A stretch of 64,000 nt of DNA from Hymenobacter crusticola (GTDB lineage Bacteria; Bacteroidota; Bacteroidia; Cytophagales; Hymenobacteraceae). Below are positions 51,142-60,753 of this stretch, piece by piece. The stretch spans positions 1 to 64,000 of the forward strand of contig NZ_MTSE01000013.1 of assembly GCF_002154225.1 (NCBI RefSeq), in the 5' to 3' direction. The position numbers and the translations under genes are program-made. Within the stretch, counting starts at the first letter, position 1. The number at the start of each line of letters is the position of its first letter. Below the pieces are notes generated by a model. It was not told where the DNA came from. It ran no database searches and saw only the letters and a list, made by a program, of their open reading frames with translations.

Positions 51142-51894
51142 ATGCTATTGCAAGGATCTCCCCTACCAAGCGACGAGAAGCAACGCCTGGGCGCACTACG
51201 GCCTTACCAGATCATGATCCATAGCTGCCAGCAGGTGTACCAGGAAATTACCCACCTAACGGCCAAGATCTTCCTGACGCCAACCGTACTGCTCTCGCTA
51301 GTGGATGAAAATCAGGTCTTGCACGCGGGCGCGTTTGGGTTGCCTAACCTAGCTGCGTCCCTGCCACGTGAGGAATGCATCTGCGCCACCGCTGTGTACC
51401 AGCCCGGCACTACTGTTTTCCCAGATTTACAGCTTTTTCCCTGCACTTGGGTACAGCCCAAATTGCTGACGGAGCGGGGCGTTCGGGCGTACGCAGGGCA
51501 TCCGATCAAAACGATTGCGGGTCAGCCTATTGGTATGTTGTGCCTGATTGATCAGAACTCAAGGGCCTTTTCGGCGGAAGATCAACTAGAGCTTCAACGA
51601 ATTGCGGCAGTGGCCATGCGCATACTAGATCTGCAGTTGGCTCTGGAGCACGACCCAGAGCAAGGGCCCGCCGTTTGGAAAGCCATTAATCACCGAATTG
51701 CCTTATCTATCCAGCGCATCGGCACCCTAACGGCCCTGGCGCAGTGGGAAACGTCGTCGGATACTCCGGCAGCTCGCTCCTACCGCACGTCCATGCACGA
51801 AGAGCGCCTGCTCATAATGCAAGAAATTGATCGGGAAATAAGCATCGCTTTTGCCCGCCTTTCAACCGGCGACGTGCGGAAAGGAGTAGCCTAA
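51142..51894 (+). CDS. GAF-domain protein
   Basis: A 250-residue protein with one GAF domain at about residues 15-170: LSLVDENQVLHAGAFGLP, then EECICATAVYQPG, VRAYAGHPIKTIAGQPIGMLCLIDQ. The remaining helical part ends in EIDREISIAFAR. There is no kinase, cyclase or DNA-binding domain, so it is a stand-alone sensor or ligand-binding protein. It lies between ureG and ureD without obvious connection to urease. The ligand is unknown. Confidence 0.85.
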   Translation: MLLQGSPLPSDEKQRLGALRPYQIMIHSCQQVYQEITHLTAKIFLTPTVLLSLVDENQVLHAGAFGLPNLAASLPREECICATAVYQPGTTVFPDLQLFPCTWVQPKLLTERGVRAYAGHPIKTIAGQPIGMLCLIDQNSRAFSAEDQLELQRIAAVAMRILDLQLALEHDPEQGPAVWKAINHRIALSIQRIGTLTALAQWETSSDTPAARSYRTSMHEERLLIMQEIDREISIAFARLSTGDVRKGVA

Positions 51895-51954
51895 AAAGCC
51901 CACCTAATTAGCCTTGCTGCGTGGTAGCACACCTAGGTAAGCTAGCTGTAGCGT

Positions 51955-52833
51955 TTAATACTTTCTCTTCAGAGGGTTATACCCAAAAAAAGCGGGGGCA
52001 GCTAGTGCCTGCATTACCTCATTGATGAGCGGTTGCAGCTCCAACCGACTCTTTGCCAAAGCGCGAGCTAGGTACACGCCCTCTTTCACTTTCGACACAG
52101 TTACCAAATAGTCTTTAGCGGTCATCTGAAAGTGCAGCTCGGTGCTTTCGGGCATCTTGAGCGCCATCAGCGCCTGACTTAATAAGCCAAAGCGCGCATC
52201 AGCGGGGTCGCCTACCAAGTACAGCGAAAGTACCGTCTGGTACTGCTCAAAATTAGCCGGCGACGTAGCAATATGTTCAGCAGGGTTGAACACAAAGCGG
52301 TCAAGCACCACGGGGCGCCCTGCGCGGCATACTTTCAACTCTGAGTAGAAAGAGTCGAATAAGAACTTTTCCCCGCTATCCATGCGCCCCGAGTGGAGCC
52401 AGTCGGCCACGAGCAGCAGCGCGCCGGGAGCTAGGTTCCAGTGTTGTAGTTGTCGGTAACGGCTTTTTTCCTGCAACACCACCGGATCAGGAAATACAAC
52501 AGCTAGGCCGCCTTCGGCTAATTCGCCTTCTATTACCTGCTCGGCTACGGCCCCATCGACCGACCGGAAGATCTTGGTGTTGGCTTGCGTGCTCAGCAAG
52601 AGCCGGGTACCCGCGTGGCAACGCACCCGCAGCCAGATCTGGTCGCCGGCCACCATGCCTCCACCGTAGCTAGAAAGTACCACGTGGCACCCCACGGCCG
52701 GCGACCCAGGATTCAGAATCTTCAGCGGCTGGATGTTTTTGCAGGTAATCAGCGCCGATTTTTCGCGTACGCTAGCTACCTCTATCTCGCTCCACTCCGG
52801 CACAGGCAGCGTGGCCGACTCTTGGTTGTTCAT
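51955..52833 (-). CDS. ureD: Urease accessory protein UreD
   Basis: A 292-residue UreD: IQPLKILNPGSPAVGCHVVLSSYGGGMVAGDQIWLRV near the N-terminus and LLSTQANTKIFRS are diagnostic. UreD (UreH in some species) is the scaffold on which UreF and UreG activate urease. It is on the opposite strand to the other urease genes and downstream of a HAD phosphatase gene with a 5-base gap, so the two are probably cotranscribed. Confidence 0.9.
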   Translation of the reverse strand: MNNQESATLPVPEWSEIEVASVREKSALITCKNIQPLKILNPGSPAVGCHVVLSSYGGGMVAGDQIWLRVRCHAGTRLLLSTQANTKIFRSVDGAVAEQVIEGELAEGGLAVVFPDPVVLQEKSRYRQLQHWNLAPGALLLVADWLHSGRMDSGEKFLFDSFYSELKVCRAGRPVVLDRFVFNPAEHIATSPANFEQYQTVLSLYLVGDPADARFGLLSQALMALKMPESTELHFQMTAKDYLVTVSKVKEGVYLARALAKSRLELQPLINEVMQALAAPAFFGYNPLKRKY

Positions 52834-52838
52834 TAGCG

Positions 52839-53525
52839 CTAGACCACTGACTTACTTTGCAGCACGGTGGCCAAATCAGCCAAGGCGCCAAGTTCGTAGC
52901 GCGGCTCTAGCGCCCGGCACGCTTCCGCATCGCCCATGCCGTAGCTTGCCCAGCACGCATCAATACCGCAGTTGCGCGCAAACAGCAAGTCCGCTTCCGT
53001 ATCCCCGATCATTAGGATTTCTTCCAGCGGCACGGCCGGGAAATGCGGTTGAATTATCTGTTGAAAGATCATGGGGCTAGGTTTCAGCGCCAACTGTTTG
53101 TCGGGAAAGCTCCCGTCGCCGATGAGTAGTGAAAAGAACGGCAACAGCTCAAACCGCGCCAGCGACGCTTCTAGCACGCGACTTCCCTTGTTGCTAATAA
53201 CCACCGGCATGAGGCCCTGCGCGGCCGCTTGCGCTACCACTTCGTAGGCGCCGGGAAACGGCTGCACCAACGGCTCCCCCTGCTCGGCGTAGATGCCGCG
53301 ATAGAGCGGCACCCACTCCGTAATCTGTTCGGGCGTGGCCGTTGGCTGAAGCACTTGCAGCGTTACGGGCGCCGATAAGCCCAATTCGATGGTGCGCTGC
53401 ACATCTGCTTCGGGTGGTGCGGGGAGGTTATACGTTTGAAAAAATTGTTGCAAACTGTATCGAATGGCTTGGCGCGAGTCGCACAGCGTACCATCGTAAT
53501 CAAACAGCAAAAGAGAATAAGCCAT
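52839..53525 (-). CDS. HAD-superfamily hydrolase (phosphoglycolate phosphatase-like)
   Basis: A 228-residue HAD protein with motif I LLFDYDGTLCDS, a cap domain, motif II-type VVISNKGSRVLEA and motif III/IV LMIGDTEADLLFARN. It removes phosphate from small metabolites such as 2-phosphoglycolate; the substrate is uncertain. The ATG at 53525 is chosen over 53573 because the first ORF residues are not family-like. It is the first gene of a pair with ureD. Confidence 0.87.
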   Translation of the reverse strand: MAYSLLLFDYDGTLCDSRQAIRYSLQQFFQTYNLPAPPEADVQRTIELGLSAPVTLQVLQPTATPEQITEWVPLYRGIYAEQGEPLVQPFPGAYEVVAQAAAQGLMPVVISNKGSRVLEASLARFELLPFFSLLIGDGSFPDKQLALKPSPMIFQQIIQPHFPAVPLEEILMIGDTEADLLFARNCGIDACWASYGMGDAEACRALEPRYELGALADLATVLQSKSVV

Positions 53526-53610
53526 AAGCGAAGGTAAGGCAGCCGTGGTAATCTGCCGCAGCTTCGCTGCCATCCGGGCGAGTGCCCTGCACCCGAGCTA
53601 GCTTTCTGGG

Positions 53611-53724
53611 CGGGCGCTTGCAGGCGCAGAAGGTTATTTACTAACCCTTGACGACCAAGTGCGTACGACTTCCCTGCGGCTGTTTGCCACGGTCAGCACA
53701 GCTGGTCTTGCGGGCAAGCGCCCG
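53611..53724. repeat. Inverted repeat CGGGCGCTTGC / GCAAGCGCCCG
   Basis: Perfect 11-bp arms (53611-53621 and 53714-53724) with a 92-base spacer, in the gap between the HAD gene and the ThDP enzyme gene. Function unknown. Confidence 0.4.
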
Positions 53725-53755
53725 ACCTAGCGTCACCTTCTAAGAAATCTTTCTC

Positions 53756-55525
53756 ATGTCACAAACGGTAAGCGAGTTCCTAATCCAACGGTTGTCAGCC
53801 TGGGGTATAAAACGAATTTTTGGCTATCCGGGCGACGGAATCAACGGGCTGATGGGGGCTTTGCGCAAAGCCAAAGACCATATGGAGTTTATCCAGGTAC
53901 GGCACGAGGAAATGGCCTCGCTCATGGCTTGCGCCCACGCCAAATTTACGGGGGAAGTGGGCGTGTGCATGGCTACGTCGGGGCCCGGCGCCATTCACCT
54001 GCTCAACGGCCTTTATGATGCTAAGCTTGACCACCAACCCGTAGTTGCCATTGTAGGCCAAAAAGCCCGTACCTCACTCGGCGGCAACGACCAGCAGGAA
54101 GTGGACCTGATGTCGCTGTTTAAAGACGTAGCCAGTGAGTACATTCAGATGGCCACGGAACCTAGCCAAGTGCGCCACCTCGTCGACCGGGCCGTGCGCA
54201 TTGCCCAGGCCGAGCGCACCGTGACGTGCGTTATCGTACCCAATGATTTGCAGGAGCTTGATTACCAAGAGCCGAAGCACGAACACCAAACCATTCACTC
54301 CGGTATCGGCTACCTCACGCCCCGCGTGCTACCTCAAGACGCTGACTTGCACCGGGCGGCTGAGGTGTTGAATGCGGGCAAGAAAGTAGCCATCCTGATC
54401 GGGGTGGGCGCCAAAAATGCTGCGCAGGAAGTGATACAACTAGCCGATGTGCTCGGGGCTGGTGTGGCAAAGGCTTACCTAGGTAAAGCGGTGTTGCCCG
54501 ATGAGTTACCCTTCGTGACGGGCGCCATTGGCTTATTCGGCACCAATGCCTCGCACGAAATGATGCAGCACTGCGATACGCTGTTTATGATCGGCTCGGG
54601 CTTTCCATATGCTGAGTTTTTGCCGAAAGAAGGCCAAGCGCGTGGCGTGCAAATTGACCTCGACGGCCGGATGCTGAGTATTCGCTACCCTATGGAGGTG
54701 CCCCTCACCGGCGACAGCGCCGAAACCCTGCGGGCCTTACTCCCGCTGCTTCAGCGCAAGGAGGACCGCTCGTGGCGGGAGAAAATTGAGGAGAATGTGA
54801 AGGCGTGGTGGCAGCAGGTTGGGGAAGCAGCCCACGAAGAAGCCGACCCGCTCAACCCTAGGTTGGTGTTTGAGAAGCTTTCGCCTTTGTTGCCCGACAA
54901 CGTCATTATGGCGGCCGACTCCGGCTCTAGCTCTAGTTGGATGGCTCAGCACATCCGCATTCGGGAAGGGATGCAATTTTCGGTATCGGGTACGCTCGCG
55001 ACGATGGGCTGCGCGGTGCCGTACGCCATTGCAGCCAAGTTTGCGCACCCCGACAAGCTAGCTATTGCCTTCGCCGGAGATGGAGCTATGCAAATGAACG
55101 GCAACGAAGAACTGATTACGATTCAGCGCTACTGGCGCACTTGGGCCGATCCGCGCCTGATTGTGCTGGTGCTCAACAACAAAGACTTGAACTTTGTGAG
55201 CTGGGAACAGCGCCTGATGCAGGGCGAACCCAAGTTTCATGAGTCGCAAGACTTGCCCGATTTCAAATACGCCGAGTACGCCGAGTCCTTGGGCCTGATT
55301 GGCATTACCATCGACAGCCCTGACCAAGTGGAGGACGCTTGGAAAAAAGCACTGGAAGCTAAGCGCCCCGTGGTGATAGAAGCTATTACCGACCCCGAAG
55401 TGCTGGTATTCAATGCTAAAGTAGCCATGAAGTACGCGCCTAACTTGGCCTCTGCCATTGTGCACGGCGACACGGGCGCGGCCGAACACCTAGGTGACAC
55501 CCTGCGCGCCGCCGTCGGGCTGTAG
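53756..55525 (+). CDS. ThDP-dependent enzyme, pyruvate oxidase/acetolactate synthase-like
   Basis: A 589-residue ThDP enzyme: the PYR domain has KRIFGYPGDGINGLMGA and the catalytic Glu in QVRHEEMASLMA, the central domain has FAD-type features, and the ThDP-binding motif is GDGAMQMNGNEELITIQRY...NNKDLNF. It resembles PoxB/pyruvate dehydrogenase (quinone) more than anabolic IlvB, but lacks an obvious C-terminal membrane-binding helix. It is followed 75 bases later by an SDR gene. The substrate is probably pyruvate; it does not appear to be part of the ilv operon. Confidence 0.85.
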   Translation: MSQTVSEFLIQRLSAWGIKRIFGYPGDGINGLMGALRKAKDHMEFIQVRHEEMASLMACAHAKFTGEVGVCMATSGPGAIHLLNGLYDAKLDHQPVVAIVGQKARTSLGGNDQQEVDLMSLFKDVASEYIQMATEPSQVRHLVDRAVRIAQAERTVTCVIVPNDLQELDYQEPKHEHQTIHSGIGYLTPRVLPQDADLHRAAEVLNAGKKVAILIGVGAKNAAQEVIQLADVLGAGVAKAYLGKAVLPDELPFVTGAIGLFGTNASHEMMQHCDTLFMIGSGFPYAEFLPKEGQARGVQIDLDGRMLSIRYPMEVPLTGDSAETLRALLPLLQRKEDRSWREKIEENVKAWWQQVGEAAHEEADPLNPRLVFEKLSPLLPDNVIMAADSGSSSSWMAQHIRIREGMQFSVSGTLATMGCAVPYAIAAKFAHPDKLAIAFAGDGAMQMNGNEELITIQRYWRTWADPRLIVLVLNNKDLNFVSWEQRLMQGEPKFHESQDLPDFKYAEYAESLGLIGITIDSPDQVEDAWKKALEAKRPVVIEAITDPEVLVFNAKVAMKYAPNLASAIVHGDTGAAEHLGDTLRAAVGL

Positions 55526-55600
55526 AGTGTACTTTGTTGAAAAACTTTCGTTCGCAAATCAGGTTCTAGAGCCTGTTTTAAGACTTACCCAAACGAGTAT

Positions 55601-56317
55601 ATGGAATCCCTGAAAGGCAAGAATGCACTAGTAACTGGTGCTGGTAAAGGCATTGGCCGGGCAGTCGCCCTCGCGTTAGCCGCGGAAGGCGCCAACGTGG
55701 CCCTGCTGGCCCGCACCGAAAGCCAGCTGACTGAAGTAGCCGACGAAGTGCGCAAGCTAGGCGTGAAAGCCGCTACCGCCACAGCCGACGTAGCGAATAT
55801 GGCTGCCGTCAATCAAGCCGTTGAGCAGGTAAAACAGGAGCTAGGCCCCATTGATATCCTGATCAACAACGCTGGTATTGGCACCTTCGGTAAGTTCCTG
55901 GAGATGGAGCCAGCAGAATGGGAGCAGATTATTCAGGTGAACCTCATGGGCGTGTACTACACCACGCGTGCCGTGTTGCCCGAGATGATTGAGCGCCAAA
56001 CCGGCGATATTATCAATATCTCTTCCACCGCTGGCCAGCGCGGCGCCGCCGTCACGAGTGCCTACAGCGCATCTAAGTTCGGTGTAATGGGCCTAACGGA
56101 GTCGCTGATGCAGGAGGTGCGCAAGCACAACATCCGCGTGAGTGCCCTCACGCCGAGCACCGTAGCCACGGAGCTAGCTATCAGCAACAAGCTCACCGAC
56201 GGCAACCCCGACAAGGTGATGCAACCAGAAGACCTCGCCGAGTTCATTATTGCCCAACTCAAGCTCAACCGTCGCATCTTCATCAAAGAAGCCGGCATGT
56301 GGTCGACGAACCCGTAG
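55601..56317 (+). CDS. SDR-family oxidoreductase (3-ketoacyl-ACP reductase-like)
   Basis: A 238-residue classical short-chain dehydrogenase: cofactor motif TGAGKGIG (residues 12-19), NNAGIGTFG, and the catalytic S-Y-K triad with YSASKFGVMGL. It reduces or oxidises a carbonyl with NAD(P)H. It lies directly after the ThDP enzyme gene on the same strand, perhaps acting on its product. The exact substrate is unknown. Confidence 0.88.
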   Translation: MESLKGKNALVTGAGKGIGRAVALALAAEGANVALLARTESQLTEVADEVRKLGVKAATATADVANMAAVNQAVEQVKQELGPIDILINNAGIGTFGKFLEMEPAEWEQIIQVNLMGVYYTTRAVLPEMIERQTGDIINISSTAGQRGAAVTSAYSASKFGVMGLTESLMQEVRKHNIRVSALTPSTVATELAISNKLTDGNPDKVMQPEDLAEFIIAQLKLNRRIFIKEAGMWSTNP

Positions 56318-56344
56318 CCGTTGCGCTTTGCTCACTAGTTCATT

Positions 56345-56390
56345 AAAAAAGCTAGGTCCGTTCTCGAGGGAGAACGGACCTAGCTTTTTT
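56345..56390. terminator. Bidirectional 21-bp hairpin
   Basis: Perfect arms 56345-56365 and 56370-56390 with a GAGG tetraloop and flanking A/T runs, between convergent SDR and GH43-like genes. Confidence 0.85.
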
Positions 56391-56401
56391 GATTTGTGCT
56401 G

Positions 56402-57442
56402 CTAATAATTGCTGACCTGCTCTCCGGGGCGTTTCAGCTTCACGTAGGTGGGCGCGTTTCGGTCGCAGTAGATTTTGCCCCGCTGGTAGCGTAACTCTAC
56501 CACCTGAATCACGCTTCGTTTGGCGGCCGTGCTATTCTCCGGCGCGGGGGCGGCTTTGGCGCGACCAGGGTGCGTGAAGTAGTACAAGTAAGCCCGGTCG
56601 CCGCTCACAACCACGTCGCAGTGGCCACCGATGGCTTGGTCGTCGCGGCCAGTGCCGGGGTTTTCCAACAGCCGGTCGTTTTGGAGCTGCCACGTTTTGA
56701 GGTCGGTGGAGCTGTACACACCTAGGCCCTGCCACTTGTCAATGATCATCCAGTACTGAGCTTTCCACCAGAACACTTTGGGTCCTTCGCCGCGCTCCTT
56801 GAGGGCAAGGCCTTTATCCTGCCAGTGGTAGAGGTCGGGGCTGTCGGCGTAGTAGATGGATTTGCCGTCTTTCTCGTTGTTGTACCACATCCGCCACGTG
56901 CCATCGATCATGCGGTACACGCTAGCGTCAATCACTTTATCGTTGGCCAGCGGTAAGGTAGCCTCGTAGTGCCAGTTGCGAAGATCTTTGCTGGTGAGGT
57001 GTAAGATTTGCCGGGGGTGGTTCCAGTCGGTAAACACACCGGGCACATAGGTTAGGTACATGTGGTACACGCCCTTGTCCTCTACCACATCGGGGGCCCA
57101 GTGCGTGTAGCCAGCTTGCGGGCGGTAGTCGATATTGGCCGTGTCGCGGTAAGTCCAGTGGGCGCCGTCGCGGGAGGTAGCAATGCCAATGCGCGTACCA
57201 TGCACCCACGTCACCCCCTTGGCGTTGGGGTCGGTGGCGCGGCGATTAGTATAGAACATGTACCACTTCTTCGCCTTCTTATTCCAGACGATAGCGGGGT
57301 CGGCGGCGCCGTCGTAAATCGGGTCCTGGTAGAGCGGCTTGGGAGCTAGCTTGCCTTTCGGCTTTTTCTGGTTGATTTTGGTTTGTGCTAATGTACTCAG
57401 GGGTAACAATAGGAGTAACAGATAGGCTAGGGTGACTTTCAT
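56402..57442 (-). CDS. Secreted five-bladed propeller glycosidase, GH43-like
   Basis: A 346-residue protein with signal peptide (LLLLPLSTLAQ). Its propeller has a catalytic-type aspartate in YDGAADPAIVWNKK, then HWAPDVVEDKGVYHMY and DASVYRMIDGTWRMWY; all are typical of GH43/GH32-related enzymes. It probably cleaves arabinan, xylan or galactan side chains, or a similar sugar. No SusCD pair or other PUL partner lies here. The catalytic glutamate in LKERGEGPKVFW is a candidate. Confidence 0.82.
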   Translation of the reverse strand: MKVTLAYLLLLLLPLSTLAQTKINQKKPKGKLAPKPLYQDPIYDGAADPAIVWNKKAKKWYMFYTNRRATDPNAKGVTWVHGTRIGIATSRDGAHWTYRDTANIDYRPQAGYTHWAPDVVEDKGVYHMYLTYVPGVFTDWNHPRQILHLTSKDLRNWHYEATLPLANDKVIDASVYRMIDGTWRMWYNNEKDGKSIYYADSPDLYHWQDKGLALKERGEGPKVFWWKAQYWMIIDKWQGLGVYSSTDLKTWQLQNDRLLENPGTGRDDQAIGGHCDVVVSGDRAYLYYFTHPGRAKAAPAPENSTAAKRSVIQVVELRYQRGKIYCDRNAPTYVKLKRPGEQVSNY

Positions 57443-57498
57443 GCCTGCAAGTTATGGAGGTACACGGTCGTATGCTACGGCGGACCGCCCGCTAATAG

Positions 57499-57545
57499 CG
57501 CGAACCGGCGGAAGGCGTTTGGCTAACGTCTTCCGCCGGTTCGCG
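57499..57545 (-). terminator. Hairpin terminator after the carboxypeptidase-regulatory-domain gene
   Basis: Perfect 16-bp arms (57499-57514 and 57530-57545), GC-rich, just past the stop codon of the minus-strand gene. Confidence 0.7.
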
Positions 57546-57561
57546 TTACTTCTTATACGTC

Positions 57562-58824
57562 TTACTGAAGTTTTCTGGTGGGCGCCTTGGTAGGTTTGGG
57601 AGGAAGCATCGTGCCGAACGCACCTTTCTCCTCAAACGACTTGATGACCTCATCTTCCACTGGTGTACGCTTCACGACGGCATTATTGGCCCAGAATTCG
57701 GGGTCGTATTTCACGCTTCGTATTTCGTCGAGGTCCTTGGTATCGAGCGAAGCCCGATCGTACTCAATGTTGGTTGGGTTTCGGCTGGTGTCGTAGAAGA
57801 AGGTGAAGGCCGATACGTTCATCTTCGTCCGCACTTTACCGGGGCGCTCAATGACGAAGTTTAGGGTCGTCTTGATATGATCGAGGGGCGAAGCAGCGTC
57901 GGCCGTGTTCTGAAACGACATGTCAATTTGCAACTCCTTGTCTTTGAACTTGAACGCCGGATTGTTGGATTTGCCCGAATAATTCGGCGTAGTGATGCGG
58001 AAGCGCTCTACTTTGTAGGTATCCACGTCAACCCAAATCGTGCCTTTGGCATAGTAGTTCTTTACCTCAGGGCGCGTTTCAAAGCTAATTTCCGCAATAC
58101 CGCCCTCACCTCTTTCCAGAATTCCCACAATTTCTAGGTAGTAGTTCTTCACCGTATTTGGACCTAGCAACGAGAGCGAGGTAGTGCTGTCCACGCCGGG
58201 GTCGTAGAGGCCGTACGCTTTGGTGTAAAAGGAAAAATCCTTGAAGCTCATGAGCGCCTGCTTGGCCGCGTAGCGCCCCTGCGCAATGCTGGTGCCTTGG
58301 ATGCGGGCATTGTTCGATTTCACGTTCCACACCATTTCCTGTATTTCGGTGGGCTCGTTGTCGATGCGCGTCACTTGGCGGTAGAAGGCTTTGCCGTAGA
58401 AGCTCTGCTCGTAGTTCTTGCGCATTTGCTCGTAAGCGCGGTCGGCAAGTTGGAAGGCATAGCTAGCTACTTTCACTTCCGGCAGTGTGATAGACGCCGA
58501 GGCCAACGCAATCTGCAATGGCTTGTCGGCGCTGGTCACTCGCACGGTATCCCGCACGTGCGAAATTTCCGACACGATGAGCGTGCGCGGCAGCGAAGGC
58601 AGGCTCAGGCTGAACTCGCCGTTTTCGTTGCTGGCCGTACCGAGGGTCGTGCCTTTCACGGCAATGCTGACGAACGGGAGTGGCTGGTTGGTTTCCTTGT
58701 CTAGCGTAACGCCGCGCACCTGGTACTGGGCCCGCGCCGTGTGCCCTAGCCCCAGCAGCAACACCAGAAATAAGAAGCTAGCGACCAACCGCTTGCCAGC
58801 CTGAAGAAACAACCCGGTTTTCAT
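57562..58824 (-). CDS. Carboxypeptidase-regulatory-like domain outer-surface protein
   Basis: A 420-residue exported protein: a signal peptide ending HTARAQ, then a carboxypeptidase-regulatory-like beta sandwich (VRGVTLDKETNQPLPFVSIAVKGTTLG, residues about 30-105). The rest of the protein is of unknown fold (ITLPEVKVASYAFQLADRAYEQM...). This architecture occurs in many Bacteroidota surface proteins, such as DUF5686-type ones, though it is short for those. The start at 58824 fits the signal peptide; the frame extends to 59049. Confidence 0.75.
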   Translation of the reverse strand: MKTGLFLQAGKRLVASFLFLVLLLGLGHTARAQYQVRGVTLDKETNQPLPFVSIAVKGTTLGTASNENGEFSLSLPSLPRTLIVSEISHVRDTVRVTSADKPLQIALASASITLPEVKVASYAFQLADRAYEQMRKNYEQSFYGKAFYRQVTRIDNEPTEIQEMVWNVKSNNARIQGTSIAQGRYAAKQALMSFKDFSFYTKAYGLYDPGVDSTTSLSLLGPNTVKNYYLEIVGILERGEGGIAEISFETRPEVKNYYAKGTIWVDVDTYKVERFRITTPNYSGKSNNPAFKFKDKELQIDMSFQNTADAASPLDHIKTTLNFVIERPGKVRTKMNVSAFTFFYDTSRNPTNIEYDRASLDTKDLDEIRSVKYDPEFWANNAVVKRTPVEDEVIKSFEEKGAFGTMLPPKPTKAPTRKLQ

Positions 58825-59117
58825 TCGAACGAGTGAGATATGCAAGGCGAAAAGATTTTGATGAAAAATAATCAGGTGTTTTTCTAACGTAGGCGGCGGC
58901 TTTCCGCATATACTACTGACGTAAAAGTAGCCGTTGCCTAGGTAGTAGAGCAGGGCCAAAAGCTTGGCCTGCGGCCTAGCTGCCCCCAAACCTAGGCAAG
59001 ACGCTGGGGCGCGCACCAGAACAATGCCAAACCCAAGCGGAGCCCCCATTCCAGCGCCGCCAGCAGATTGTTTGCGAAAGGCATAGCTAGAAGCAAGGTC
59101 GCTTGCGTATTCTCTGC

Positions 59118-60731
59118 ATGAAAAACCTCGAAATCGTCATTATGCTGATGGCGGTGCTGGCTGGCCTGTCGGCGGTGGCGCAACGTTTTAAGTTGCCGTA
59201 TCCGGTGCTGCTGGTGCTTGCGGGTTTGCTCATTGGCATCACTCCGGCGCTGCCGAATATCTCGCTGAACCCTGATATTGTGTTCTTCGTGTTCCTGCCG
59301 CCCCTGCTCTACGAGGCTAGCTTCAACATGTCGTGGCACGACTTCAAAGCCTACCGCCAGCAGATTTCTATGCTGGCCATCGGGCTGGTATTTTTCACTA
59401 CTACGGCCGTGGCCTGCCTAGCCCACTATTTCATTCCCGGCTTTAGCTGGCCGCTGTCGTTTGTGCTCGGCGCCATCGTGTCGCCGCCCGATGCAGTAGC
59501 AGCTACCAGCGTTACGCGGGGGCTCAATTTGCCCAAGAAAATTACGTCGATTTTGGAGGGCGAAAGCCTAGTGAACGATGCCTCAGCCCTGATTGCGTAC
59601 CGCTACGCCGTGGCGGCGGTAGTAAGTGGCACTTTTTCGCTGTGGGATGCGGGGTGGCATTTCTTACTGGTGGCGGGTGGCGGCATTGGCATTGGGCTGC
59701 TGCTCGGCTACGCTGTGTCGCGCTTGCAGGAGCGCATTTCCGACCCCACCATTTCCACCACTATTACCTTGCTGGTGCCTTTCGTGGCCTATTCCGCGGC
59801 CGAGCACGTCGACACGTCGGGGGTGCTGGCCGTGGTGTTCACGGGCCTGGTGGTGTCGTGGCGCTCCTACGAAATCTACGATACAAACACACGCGTGCAG
59901 AAGAACAGCTTCTGGGACGTGTTTAGCTTTCTGCTGAACGGCTTCGTGTTTATTCTGATCGGCTTGCAACTGCCCTTTATTATTAGGGGGTTCAACGAGC
60001 TGACGCTGCCCGTCGTCATCGGCTACGGCTTGCTCATTAGCTTCGTCGCTATTGTCATTCGTATCGTGTGGGTGTATCCGACTTCCTACTTGCTGCTGCT
60101 GTTCAACAAGCTGCTAGGTCGGAAGAAGAAAAAAGCCACGCTCAACCTAAAGTCGTTGTTTATCACCTCGTGGGCAGGTATGCGCGGGGTGGTGTCGCTG
60201 GCCACGGCGCTAGCCTTGCCGCTTACCCTGCGCAACGGGCAGCCATTTCCGCACCGCAACGAGATTCTGATGATCACCTTCATCGTGATTCTAATCACGC
60301 TGGCCTTGCAAAGCCTCACGCTGCCGTGGCTTATCCGCCGCCTCGACGTGCAGGAGTCGGAGGAAAAGACCGTGACTGAGGAGCAGAAAGTACGGCTGCA
60401 AATGGCGGAAGGCTCCATGGCTTTTCTGGAAGCCGAGCTCGCCCAGGGCGAAGATGAGCAGGCATTAGAAGAGCTCAAAGCTAGGTTTCAGCGCCAGATC
60501 AGCCGCCTGAACGGGGTGCTGGCCGCTGACAACGATGAAGAAGAGGATACCAATGACCAAGCTTTGTTTCAGCAGTTTTTACACAAACGCCTGGAAGTTG
60601 TAGAGCACCAGCGCGCTATGCTCGTGCAACTTCATAAAGAAGGCAAGTACAGCGAAGCAACCATCCGTAAGATGGAAGCGGAGTTAGATGCCCTGGATAT
60701 CAGCTTACAGGCCCAACTCAGCACCACATAG
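59118..60731 (+). CDS. Na+/H+ antiporter, CPA1 (NhaP-like) family
   Basis: A 537-residue antiporter with about 12 membrane helices, family features VLLVLAGLLIGITPALP, FLPPLLYEASFNM, the ion-binding ND motif in GESLVNDASALIAYRYA and WAGMRGVVSLATALALPL, and a C-terminal cytoplasmic tail with coiled-coil-like charged helices (about 130 residues). It exports Na+ or K+ in exchange for protons. The ATG at 59118 fits the first helix. Confidence 0.93.
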   Translation: MKNLEIVIMLMAVLAGLSAVAQRFKLPYPVLLVLAGLLIGITPALPNISLNPDIVFFVFLPPLLYEASFNMSWHDFKAYRQQISMLAIGLVFFTTTAVACLAHYFIPGFSWPLSFVLGAIVSPPDAVAATSVTRGLNLPKKITSILEGESLVNDASALIAYRYAVAAVVSGTFSLWDAGWHFLLVAGGGIGIGLLLGYAVSRLQERISDPTISTTITLLVPFVAYSAAEHVDTSGVLAVVFTGLVVSWRSYEIYDTNTRVQKNSFWDVFSFLLNGFVFILIGLQLPFIIRGFNELTLPVVIGYGLLISFVAIVIRIVWVYPTSYLLLLFNKLLGRKKKKATLNLKSLFITSWAGMRGVVSLATALALPLTLRNGQPFPHRNEILMITFIVILITLALQSLTLPWLIRRLDVQESEEKTVTEEQKVRLQMAEGSMAFLEAELAQGEDEQALEELKARFQRQISRLNGVLAADNDEEEDTNDQALFQQFLHKRLEVVEHQRAMLVQLHKEGKYSEATIRKMEAELDALDISLQAQLSTT

Positions 60732-60753
60732 CAAGCCTCGTATAGTATTCTTT

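Noticed and set aside
53756..55525. A second ilvB for acetolactate synthesis
   Set aside because: Motifs resemble pyruvate oxidase-like ThDP proteins, and it is far from the ilv operon; an anabolic role is not supported, though not excluded.
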